From the NCBI GenBank assembly GCA_900239685.1, contig OENT01000234.1, positions 62,001 to 126,000 of the forward strand: a stretch of DNA of 64,000 bases. The letters are read 5' to 3'. Below, piece by piece: positions 1-11,145 of the stretch. The position numbers and the translations under genes were made by a program. Each line of letters begins with the position of its first letter. Within the stretch, counting starts at the first letter, position 1. The notes beneath the pieces were generated by a model. It did no database searches, had not been told where the DNA came from, and saw only the letters and a list, made by a program, of their open reading frames with translations. This DNA is from Rotaria macrura (lineage: Eukaryota; Rotifera; Eurotatoria; Philodinida; Philodinidae).

Positions 1-2925
1 CAAACATTTTAGTTAACTAATTAACTAATAATTATCTCATTAATTAATGAACGGTCCATCATAGATAGTGACCAACAGATTCCAGAGAGCATTACAGAAC
101 GTGACAGGTGGCTTCAAATGATTATCAGAGATCATTTGTAATTAACATCTAATTGAAATGTAGATACAGCATCTTCTTCTTAAAGTTCTATACTGTGAAG
201 TAAGCAGTTATGAAGAAGTATCTCCAATATACATGAAATGGCTTGTTTTTCGAGAATTTTCAGCAGAAAATTTCATTCCGTTTCAGATTTTAATTCCGTG
301 GCCATTATACTATTAGCTTTTTTGAAGGCATTTATTATTTCTTTCTAGCTTTCAAGCATTTGTTTATTCATATTTTACATGTGCAAGAAGAGAAGATAAA
401 TGATCGATATACGAGAGAGAAAAACCAAAATAGATGATTTTCCATCGAGTTGTTGTCTCAGATTTTTATTTCTTCTTGTTCGTCTTGTTTTCAATGCATA
501 GAAAAGTGAACTATTGATGAAGAAAAATTGTATAACTTTCTAAAAAAAAAATACCAAAAGCCTAATGCTTTCTTTTCCTTTTCCACTTTTCTCAAATCTT
601 ATTTCTGAGAAAAGAGTAGATACTTGAAATTGAATTGAATTTATTTTCCTTTTTAACATATAATATTACAATTGGAAGTTGAGTAACTCCAGAAAATAAA
701 CAGCTAGCCGTCTAGTTTTCTTCGTTCAGAATTCGGCACTAGAGAACATTAATCTATACCAAAGTCTGATACTAAAGAGATTATCTCAAGGGATTTTTAT
801 TGGAAACTTCAGCGAACAGCTTTCTTCTTTAGGAAGGTTTAGAACAATCTCCTCAAAACGCGAGTTACCTTGAACTTTGAAGTCTATTCTAGTGGATTCA
901 TTTATTTTTTTGTTTGAACAGTGGATATTAGACTCTGTAAGCCCTAAACAATTTAGCTTTCTCCCTTCCCATTTAACTGAGATATTAAGATTCACTCTGC
1001 TTGCCTTTCATGCTGATGATCGTAGCAAAATTCGGTTGTTTTTATCAAGAGATTCAAAATCTAGAAGGAAAAGTTATCAAAACAGGTGATCTTTGGCTTC
1101 TTCTGTCCTTCAATGTGATAGCTATGACTTGTCAAGGTCATATCTAGATGAGCTCTAGTCGTCAGTGTAAGTGCATGAGACGTCTGTCTGCAAGATGTAA
1201 GGAAATTAAAACTATTTGTTGGCCTAAACAACTTTATTTTTTCTATTTACAGAAAATCTATTAATCTTGGTGTGTAACAGTTGGTTCCTCTCTAGTGTGT
1301 GCTATAATAATGCACCTTGAATGCGTTTATTAGGAACACGAGCTCAGTCAGATGTGAACATGATGAGTCATGATTATTACAGTGATAGTCTTACAATGCA
1401 TGTAAAATAAAGTTTCTTAGTGAGTAAAGCGATTTTCCGAACATTCTAACACAAAATGCTTAGGCTTACTCGTCAAAATTTTTGAACGTTGCACATAACG
1501 GAGCGCCTACTCTCAAGTAGCGGAAGATACAGCTTAAAGCTGTTCGGATTTCTAAGCTACTCAATTTCTTCCACACATTCTATTATAAAGCTACATAAGA
1601 AATTTCCACATGTGTCATTGTTCTCTGACTCTAAGAGATTTTTTCTTGGCAAACTGAGAAACTGGATAGTTAGATTGATTGCATACTATATGAATCATAT
1701 ATGATCCTATGAAAGTTTGTTTAAAACCTTTAAAAATGAGCTGATAGGTTCATAGGTGTATGAAATCCAAGCCGGCAAACACTGTTGAAAACACCAGAAG
1801 AATGGGTGGGTATCTAACAATTGTGGTTTTCGATAATTACCGAAAACTATCCATTTTTTTTCCTTTTTGTGACTTTAATTACGTCTTTGGCAGTTTTTTC
1901 TGCATGAGAACTGATCAGAAACAACCTACACAGAAAGAAAAGAAACTTTCTCTCTCTATTCCATCTCTTTTACTGACTAAAATCAAAAAGATCCTTTAGA
2001 ACCAAGGTGAAACAATGCTCAAGGTATTTTTCTTGTTACCAGAAAGAATGAAAAAGACTGTCGAGTTAACCATAGTGAACCCAGGATGTTAAGACAGAGA
2101 ATATTACTTTAACTCTGAACGAAGTACAAATGGAACAATTATCGTAGAAAAGTGAATTCAAATTTGAGAAAAGTAATCAGGAAACAAAGATCTGAGTATT
2201 ACTTATATTAAAATAATTGCTTTATAATCGTTAACACACATCTTGTAAATTTTTAACAAAGTGAAAGATTTCAACTTTTCTTTCCTCGCCTTTCTGAAAA
2301 GGAAAGGAGAGTGGAAGTGCCACCCATGACGGAGAGATCAAGATGTGTTTCATGATTGTTCTTACTTATTCAAGGTTATTATTTATTAATATAAGTCATC
2401 ATCAATAAAATGCTCTATGATGAAGTTCAAAGAATCATCGCTATTACTACTTTCAGTTGACACAGCTCCACTTCAGATGAACTCATGCCACTCGATAAAG
2501 TTCAGTGTGCATTCGAGCTTGTGTGCAAATCAAATATTTTATTTAAATATGCCGAGTCAATGCAATTGCTTTCATTTGTAGGCTAAATAAAATTTACCAA
2601 ACGTTTGCTTACTACCGACTTATGATCGTTGTAAGTGAAAAAACTTCATTTTTTTCCAAACCTAGTGTCTTCGTAGTAAAAGAAAAGATTTGAAATGTGG
2701 ATTAGATGTTCGAAACAACACTATGAAGTCTGCTCGATTAGAATGAATAGATTCCTGATCAAGGACAGTTCGTTTCTAACACTAGCATGAGTAACGCATA
2801 GTTTTTATATTTAACTAGATCATCGAAAAAGTGAAGCCATAAAAATCATCATTCACACTTCTAAACACTTCAGAGACTCATAATAGAACACAATCGAACG
2901 AATTCTATAGTTAACGACTAAATAT
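1..2925. other. non-coding stretch, no gene recognised
   Basis: AT-rich sequence with only short, compositionally random open frames on both strands. I see no exon with a recognisable family, no tRNA-like fold and no transposon ends. A 3' exon or 3' UTR of the minus-strand coiled-coil gene that ends near 2926 could lie here, because that gene's last visible exon carries a donor-like GTAAAT. Confidence 0.5.
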
Positions 2926-5412
2926 TCAAGTATATTTACCTTTCGAACGCTCACGTCTAGAATCTGTATTGGTTATTTTTGATGGTGATGTAGATAATAC
3001 ATTATCCATGGGTGGCATTTGTTGTTGCTGTGGTTCGTTAGCGTATGCTTGTTGTAGAGTTGAACGCCAAGCTAAATTGTGTTGTTGTCGTTGATGGTCT
3101 TGTTGTAACCGATGATTTTCTTCAAACAATTCATCGTTGCGTTGTTTTAGCGTTCTAAAAACGAACGAACGAAGAACAAAACGCGTCTTCTTCGACACAT
3201 AAATTAAAAATATACTTCAAATCATTTCGAAGCGAATTAAATTCTTGATAAAGTAATTCATCGTTACGTTTTTTAGCTTCCGAAAGCTAGAATAAAGAGA
3301 AACAAGGACAATGAATGATTAATTGTCAAAAGAAAAGAAAAACAATGAATCCTAATCATGCACTAGATCATGCAAATCAACCTTAGAAGTTTTTTTTCCT
3401 CGAGAAAAAAATGCGTCCGACGCAAATGAGGGATCAATCAGAGAGAGAAGCATCGACAATTTTTTATTAATTTTCTATAGATAATTTGAAAACATTAAAA
3501 ATAAACAACAATTTTTCTCGTTATAATCTTTATCAAATATATTTACTTTCTGTTGCAATTCTTCATTTTCTCGTTTCAATTGAGTCACTGTACGATCAGT
3601 CTGTTGTATATTTTGTTTTAATTTATCATTGTCATTTATTAATGTACGCATTTGTTTTTCATAAGCTTCTGAATTAGACAGAAAATATTTTTCTTTAAAT
3701 AGATTTTTTCTTCTAAACGAAAATAGTAACGAACTTATTTTTTTTTCTAATGCTTCTCTTTGATATACAGAAGCTTCATCATATTTGTTTGAACGAGCAA
3801 TGATACCATTTTGTTGATGTTGTTGTTGAAGTTTCGAAATTAATTCTTGTTGAGCATGTAATTCATTTTGTAAGACATCTTTCTCACGACGAAGTACTTC
3901 TGTTTCACTATTATTCTATATTAAATTACGATGAATAATACCTAATATCAATGGAAATATTACAAAAAGTCTTACACTTATATGACCATTTTGAAATATA
4001 GTTGGTACTTTAGCTTTAAGTAGTTTATTTTCTAATTGTAATTCTTGAATTTCTTTATTTAAATGTATTATATCAAGTTCTTTTTCTTGTAATTCACGTT
4101 GAAGTGATGTACAATCTTCGTCAAGTGAAAGCATCTAGACAAAAAATTAAAGCAAAAATTTTATTGTTTTTCTTTGACTTAAATATCCGATGGGGAATTC
4201 GATAGGTATTTAAATTCTTATTTATAATCGTCAATGCTGAATGAACAACATACACATGATTCAAAGTGAAAATAGTCGTCCTTTCTATACGACTACTATC
4301 AAGATTCTATGTTACATAGAATCTTATACAAGGCATTGATGTAATTGCTGTTTGTTTCTAAACCATGGCATGAAAATTTCATATCTATTTGTTCTAGGTC
4401 GAGTTTAGTATCAATTTATAACTGATCATTAATTTATGTGAAGTCTTCTTCTGATTCTCAGCATGTTTATTCGAAAACCTAACGTTGAATTTATTTTGAA
4501 ATGCATCTCTTCCAATTCCGAACGATTCTCATTCAGACATTTCAGCTATGTTGAGTTGATCCAATGAGATTGTGCTTTGCGCTGACTTTGACCTTGAAAA
4601 TGTTGCAATCAAACTTTTGATTTATGTAATTATATTTGAAAATGATAATTCTATAACAGCCGATGTTAATCAATACCTAGTTTTCATCAAGTGCATGTTT
4701 CCAAATCAATATCAATCTTAAGCATGCGACAGATCGATGCTGATATTTCACCTGAGTAATTAATGTATCAAATGAAATTTTTCAATTTTTAATTAGGTCA
4801 AAGGAGTAAACTTTCAAATGCTACTTGCTTTACTTAATATTTGTAAAAATATATTTGATCTGTTTATATTATGTTAATCTAGTTTAGATATTTATCGAAT
4901 ATATAAAAGAAGAAACTTACTTCGATGTTTCCATTATTGAGTTTACTATCATCATCAGATTTGATTGTTGTTGTAGTTTTTGTTACAGGTCCTCGGCTCA
5001 ACATAGGTATTGATGATTCCGATACATCCGACGATGGTCGATCATCATTCATCGATGTTAATAATTTTCCATCGTATAAATGTTTTAAAACAAGATCAAG
5101 TTCTCGTCTTCGTTCATCATTACTTATCATGGTCGATGATGAACTTGAACGTGGTAATGTTAAATGCAGACGATCACGAAGTTCATTAGTTAATATTGTC
5201 GATGAATTGTCAGTTTGTTCGTATTTAGTTTTATTATTAAATAAACTTGGAATATTTGAGTAGCTCGAATAACTTCTATTTGGCATAGGTTTTACAGTAT
5301 CCATCCCCATCGATGAAACAGAACTGGACATAAATGATGATGACGATGGTGCTTCGACTATATCATCAATTAAATCTTGACGTGATGATCGACCTTCAAT
5401 TTTAGTCGGCAT
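2926..5412 (-). CDS. Ser-rich N-terminus, coiled-coil C-terminus; family not recognised
   Basis: Six exons on the minus strand join in phase: 5412-4921, 4134-3976, 3915-3735, 3668-3547, 3286-3216 and 3154-2926. The product is 417 residues if the last exon reads through to its TGA. The start is the ATG of MPTKIEG, just inside an exon whose acceptor is near 5430. Residues 1-164 are rich in Ser and Thr, including runs of Ser, and contain the charged stretch DERRRELDLVLKHL. From about residue 165 the sequence is a near-continuous heptad-like coiled coil rich in Glu, Gln, Leu and Lys, interrupted by Q/H-rich segments. The 3735 donor (GTTCGT) is weak. At 2940 an AAG|GTAAAT donor would make the C-terminus continue in an exon I could not find. 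The look is that of a centrosomal, cytoskeletal or golgin-type scaffold, but I do not recognise a family and assign no function. Confidence 0.7.
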
Positions 5413-7663
5413 TCGGAATTTTCTGAAATCTAAACAATAAATAAGAATGAGGAAGAGAGAAAAAATTGGTATAAAGTAAATAAATAACAACAACAACTCA
5501 AGTAAATCTAGTCCGAAAAGTGGTTCATTGTTGCTAGTGCATTTAGGTTCAACAAATAGTCTCTTCTTTTCTCGCTCTCTCTTTCTCTCCTTCTCTTTCT
5601 TGTGCTCATTGAATAAAGAAGTAACAGAGAAGTGAAACGATGCCGGGCAAATGTTATTCAAATCTTTTTTCGTTGCATACTGAAAAAGAAGACAGAAGAG
5701 AATTGTAGAATGAGCAACGAAGAAGCTCTATAACAATGAAGAACAAAAACACTTTTATCCAATCTACCATCGGCCAACATTTACGTCTCTAGAATTTCAA
5801 CTCAAACGAAATTCACGTACAAAAAAACTTGTTTAGAATTTTTTTGTCGTGTTCTTTTATGTTCGTCATTCGCAACTAGATGATTTATATGACTCGTCTC
5901 ACTTCTTTTCAGTGGGATGAATGACAAAATTTTACTCACTTGAACAAAGCGGTTAGTAGCGCTTTTTTCTTTCTTTCTTTCTCTCTTCACACACTTTGCA
6001 TCTTCATTGAAACATCTACCACGCAACCGATATTCGCCATTCTTCACATACTCTCCTCGGTTTCCGTACTCACGGGTAGCACACCAACATAGACCAATAG
6101 ATGACGTTAGCTATCAGTAATTACGGCCATACTATTACATATACGAAACTGATTAGATTCTGTAAACTATGAATGTGAGAAATATTTTTTCTTCAACCTA
6201 CTAAAACTAATATATTATTCTGGTAGGACTCGTTGTTCTCGCCTAACCTCGACGATATATCTCTACTCTTTCGTTGATTAACTTCGCACAAAAAATAACA
6301 AATAAAAATTCACTGTCATATTTCACAGAATTTTGAATGGCTAGTCATGATAATTAAATATTGAGGAATACAATAATAAAAGCTATCCAGCTGTCTATTA
6401 AGAAAGATAAACATAGCAACTGTAAATAAGAGCGATAAGAACTTTGAAGGAGTGCACAGAGTAAATTCGAGGTAATAAAAAGGAAAAATAGATTAAACTG
6501 ACGAGTATATACTAATCTAATCGGTGATGTCACTGTTAGTCAATAACCATATTAGTTCTTTTTCTTTCACAATCAAATCAGCTCGGTTTATTAAGAGCGG
6601 AAAAATAACATGAATTTCTTGATTTCAAGTCGTTTACAGGTGATAGAGAAAACATTTGAATTTTCTTCATCCGTTTTGATTAAAGAAAGCGTACAAGATC
6701 GATATTATTATAAGTCTCTATTTTTATTTATACAATACAAATGTAAGATATTTAGAATAGAACTCATCGTAGAATTCTGAAATTCTCTACATATGCTAGT
6801 TTGCATAAGAGCTTTGTGTCAGTTGATCAATTTTCATATTAAATATGTGGAAACCTGTAAAAAGAAAAGTAATAAGCTTGGACTTGTTCGGGCTTCTAAA
6901 ATCTAGTAGATTATTCTTCGATTGTTTGCTGACATCTTTTAAATTAAAAATTTGATGACCCTTGTCGTTTCCAATATTTACATCGACTCAATAATTCAAT
7001 GGATACAAAAGTAGTAGAAACCCAACCATTTGAATCTTCAGTAATTCGATTATAGCATTATACTCATGTACGAATTATGACACGAAACGTTTTTAATCTC
7101 GTACTAACATTCGTAATAAAAATTCTCCTGAATCCAATAGCCAACTGATCTTGTACTACAGCCTATAGTAATATGTTTGATTATCATTTCAGAACTTAAC
7201 TCAATCGAATAGAATATTAGATTTTGCTTTAATGATGGATGAGAAAAACGAAGACATTTGTGTTTAGTTAAAAACTGCATTTGGTCAGTAATATAGTAAC
7301 GAAAGCGATTGGCTATTTTGTTTCCTAACTCAGTTACGTTTCGTCCTTTTTTATTCGATTGAAAGAAGACTAGGATTTTCATAGAACGTGATAAAGTTTT
7401 TATTTTTTTTAAATATATTTTTTTTGTCCAACATAATCAATTCAACTTTAAGTCAAATATAGCAAATATTCTTCTTTTCTCTTGGCTTGCTTTAAGAAAA
7501 AGAAAAAAAAAGAACCACGATTACGAAAGTCAATAAAGTAAGAAATAAAGAATGTAAGAATGAACAATATAACAATCAAATATAGAAGAGATTAATTTAG
7601 TTTTTTGGAAGACAATTAGTCAAAGCATATATATATTGCCGAATATTAATAAATGGAATTTTC
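5413..7663. other. intergenic stretch, probable 5' leader at the left edge
   Basis: Just upstream of the coiled-coil gene's ATG there is an acceptor (TTGTTTAG at about 5430-5437 on the minus strand), so part of this stretch is likely a spliced 5' UTR and promoter. The remainder, to the myotrophin stop, is AT-rich with homopurine/homopyrimidine patches (about 5560-5620 and 5960-5995). No gene was recognised in it. Confidence 0.5.
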
Positions 7664-10600
7664 TCATTTGTTCAATTTCTTTTGTTTAAGAATCAATGTA
7701 CGAATTTCTTCATTTGTACAACATTGATCATACGGAACGCCATCTGGATTTGTACCATTAACATCAGCACGCTAGAAGTATGGAAAAAGACAAAAATAAA
7801 ACGATTTTATATGATTTATTTTTAGATTGATACATTCTAGAATTTTCTAAAAGATTGTTAACTATGTATATTGTCTCTACTGTTCGATAAACAAGAAATC
7901 ATTGTTTACGTCATTATATAATTTATATCGTTTTCTTGTTGTATAATTCAGAAAAATGAAACGGAAGGAATACTTATGATAAATGAAAAAGAAAAGAGAC
8001 AATATTTACAAAGACGAGCTTACAGTTGAGAGAGCATTCCGATGTGACCGTGAACACTTTTTCTCATTACAGGACCAAACTAGTCGACACGCGACATTCA
8101 AAACGAGTATACCTTTGTTTATGTACAAAGTCATAGTATTGTTAATGATAATAACAATAATAACACTGGTAATACCGAGATGAGTGAAGAAGCAAAAAGG
8201 TGACTAGATAGATCGAGAAATTTCCAAGAAAATAACGATTACATATTCTAGTGATAAAAAAAGGATTTAGAAGTTTATTTGATAAGTTTACATCCCAGTT
8301 GTTGTGCAGCTACTGAAACACAAACACCATCATGACATGATTCACATCCGTGATGTTGCCCTTTTGGATTTCCAAAGCGACGATGATGATTCAATTGTAC
8401 TGGTGTTTGTAAATTTGAATAAATGCTTTTACTAACAGTAACGAAAGCATTTCGCATAACACGACACACTTCTTCAGGATACCATAATGGTGAACAAATA
8501 TCACCACATTGATCACATAATTGTGTAAATAATTTAAAATAAAGTATATACGATTTGGAATCGTAGAAAAATGATATTTGTCCACGCATCGATGTCCAAC
8601 AATGTGAACATGTGTTACATTCAAAACGTACTTTAGCTATTTCAACATCACACATTGTATCCGATGGTAATCGACAAGTGCCATCTACACCTAATGGCAT
8701 TAATAGCCATCGATGCGATGCAAAATATCGTCCGAATGTTAATTGAAATTCAGCATGAAATATATAACACATATCGGCACAAAATTCTTTTTTACTCTCA
8801 TCATTTAATACTGACGCTAACTCATAATCGTCTCCTTTCAATGATGGTATTGGTGAGGATCGTGATGATATTGTTCCAGTTTCAGAGAAGCCTGATTCAT
8901 CATCGGTTACACTTGCACTTGAACGATGTTTCAATGATATATCATCTTTGGTCGGTAACTCTTCAACTTTTATACCATCATTATTGGCAAGCGTTGTTGC
9001 TATATGATTTATTGAATAATGTGGATCTGATAACATATTAATTTCGCGGACCATTTTTTTTCGACTTACGTACTCGATAACCTATATTGTTCCCGTTGGC
9101 CTCTGTGTATAATGCTTAGCGTTTTTTTTAAGCGAATGGTTCTTTGTCGTTCTTTATATACAGATACGAATGGTAAACTCTTCGTACGTTTTACATCTAT
9201 ATTTTTCTTTCTCGTTCTTTGGCTATAAATCTATTCTATGAGTCATGTACATGAAGGGTAAGTTGGTTGTGCTTATTTTAATGTGACTGTTACTTTTTTT
9301 CAAGCAATCAAGGGCGGATTTTTTTTCTTTCTGTGCTTTTCTTGACTGAAAACAACAGAAGAACAAATAATGGAAGAAAGAGAAGAAAAGAAAAATCCAC
9401 CGTGTACGACCAGTGCCTATTTGCGTCTGCTGAAGATGAGCAAAAAATTCGTATTCGACTGTATGACCCCAACATATTTATGAAGCAATGCAATCATGAA
9501 TATATTTGAATAGAAAGCATCATGTGATTGTGCCCAATAAGATTCCTAAATATAGTCATTTCATTTAAAAGTAGTCAATCTTAAACTACGAGTTGTCTCT
9601 ATATCACCTGAGCCACAAATGTTCTTATTTTTTAAAATTTTTAGTCAATGCATCTATAAACAAATCAATTAATTGACAGAAAATAAATGATATGTTTATT
9701 TCATAAATAAGACAATATTTGCATCTGAGAATGGAATAGACACAGATAAAAATTGACATCAATATTGTGAACCCGGTTTCAATTCTGTCGATATTGTAGT
9801 CAAATACTGATGACCTTTATCTTTGTTTTATGTACATCAATGAAAAAAAAGAACAACCAGATCGCTATTTGCCAGTGATAGAAAAAAAATTCTGCACAAA
9901 AATTGAATGCCGTATTATCATGAAATTGAATCGAACTTTACGACATTTGCAACAGTCACGAAAATTGTTCTCAGGATTACAACAAATTTTATTGTTACAA
10001 GTTCTAATAAGATATAATCTTAAGAAAATGCGATAATAAAAAATAGAGCAAACACACATCAGGAGAATCGAAAGATACTATTCATGGCAACATAAATAAT
10101 CTACTTTCGATAAATATGATTTAACAATTAATACTTTTAGCTACTTTCGGACAGAAATTAATTTTAAATACAATCAAAATCAACAATTCAATCAGTGTAA
10201 TTAATCTCTAAAATTCTAACTGAATAAATATTTTGAACTCTGGCTATGTGTTGACCTAAATTATCTATCGAAATATGAGACAAGAGATTGATACAATGAA
10301 ACAGCCAACAATGGCAATAGTACATTCTAATAATAGGCAGTGTACCGGTTGCTCTCTCTTCGTTTCTGCAACCATGAAAGACATATTTTTATGACGAACT
10401 GCGTCATTCTTATATTTACCATTCAGACACGTCCACAACACGTGTGCAATGTACAAATTATGCAACAAAAGGACAAAGAGCAAAGAAAATAACATGAAAA
10501 GAATCGTTCGAGTAAATGTGAACTGGATATTATTCATTCTATGCGCACATATGAGTGATTCTGAATCACTAACAACTATTCTAGAATGATCATATTGCGG

Positions 10601-11145
10601 TATCTTAGTCATGTTGATGATATTTTTTTTCTACTGAAGAGTTAAATAGAATATATGCTATTTGCGCCATTGAAGATGACGTAAGAGACAGAGACGACTA
10701 TTCAAGAACGAAAACTGTAACAAACCTGTTCAAGAAGATATTTAACACAATCAGTGTGATCTTCATAAATAGCAGCCAAAAGTGGTGTTAAACCAAATTT
10801 ATCTTTACTCTAAACAATTTTAAGAAACGAATTTAAACAAAAACAAAAATCTTCTATGTTGATTTCTTTACGTTAACATTAGCACCATTATTGACAAGTT
10901 CTCTTAATACGTCAAAATTTCCTGCATCTGCTGCATAATGTAATAATGATCGACCATTCATTTGTTCATTCACTTTTTCCGGATGCTTAAATAGACGAGA
11001 GCAAGAAAAATTTCATACAGATATTTCCGAATTTCTATTCATTGTTCATAATTACCTCTTTAAGTAGTGTTTTTAATGATTGAAGTTCGCCTGTTTTAGC
11101 ACACCATATCATGCTTTCATTTGTACTTCCCATTGAATCACTCAT
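7664..11145 (-). CDS. MTPN: myotrophin (V-1), ankyrin-repeat protein
   Basis: Four exons, 11145-11056, 10985-10872, 10809-10726 and 7771-7664, give 131 residues with all junctions in phase 0. Myotrophin/V-1 is a small cytosolic protein of about four ankyrin repeats. In other animals it binds the CapZ actin-capping protein and sequesters it; that role is family knowledge. The sequence shows the expected order: an N-terminal half repeat (IWCAKTGELQSLKTLLKE), a second repeat with GRSLLHYAADAGNFDVLREL, a third with KFGLTPLLAAIYEDHTDCVK, and a final degenerate repeat with NPDGVPYDQ. Vertebrate myotrophin is 118 residues; the extra length here is at the two ends, including a Lys-rich tail. The last intron is 2954 bp, against 70 and 62 bp for the other two, because it houses another gene (8275-9054) on the same strand. 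The start is the first in-frame ATG. Confidence 0.9.
8275..9054 (-). CDS. 3CxxC-type zinc-finger protein, RTP/ZAR1-like
   Basis: A single uninterrupted frame of 259 residues from an ATG (MVREINM). The first 90 residues are polar and Ser/Asp-rich and look disordered. The C-terminal two thirds carry paired Cys motifs in the order typical of the 3CxxC zinc finger: FECNTCSHCW, then LCDQCGDIC, then CESCHDGVC close to the end. Spacing and surrounding aromatics (F-x-C-x2-C-x3-W; LWYPEE after the second pair; HHGCESC at the end) resemble receptor-transporting proteins more than ZAR1, but both share this domain. RTPs help chemoreceptors reach the membrane and ZAR1 binds maternal mRNA, so function cannot be chosen from sequence. 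No transmembrane segment is evident at the C-terminus, unlike vertebrate RTPs. The gene lies wholly inside the last intron of myotrophin, same strand, and has no intron itself. Confidence 0.8.
   Translation of the reverse strand: MVREINMLSDPHYSINHIATTLANNDGIKVEELPTKDDISLKHRSSASVTDDESGFSETGTISSRSSPIPSLKGDDYELASVLNDESKKEFCADMCYIFHAEFQLTFGRYFASHRWLLMPLGVDGTCRLPSDTMCDVEIAKVRFECNTCSHCWTSMRGQISFFYDSKSYILYFKLFTQLCDQCGDICSPLWYPEEVCRVMRNAFVTVSKSIYSNLQTPVQLNHHRRFGNPKGQHHGCESCHDGVCVSVAAQQLGCKLIK
9055..10725. other. rest of the large myotrophin intron
   Basis: Sequence between the nested zinc-finger gene and myotrophin exon 3. The part nearest 9055 must hold the promoter and 5' leader of the nested gene if it is independently transcribed. 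An open frame at 10265-10612 (minus, 115 codons) has two hydrophobic stretches but no recognisable similarity, so I do not call it a gene. Confidence 0.4.

Noticed and set aside
4879..5661. Long version of the first coiled-coil exon starting at MNNICPASF
   Set aside because: The part before MPTKIEG reads through a TTGTTTAG acceptor and consists of low-complexity KER runs and hydrophobic intron-like sequence; MPTKIEG is the better start.
10265..10612. 115-codon minus-strand frame with hydrophobic stretches in the myotrophin intron
   Set aside because: No family resemblance, no splice context, and composition fits a chance frame in AT-rich DNA.
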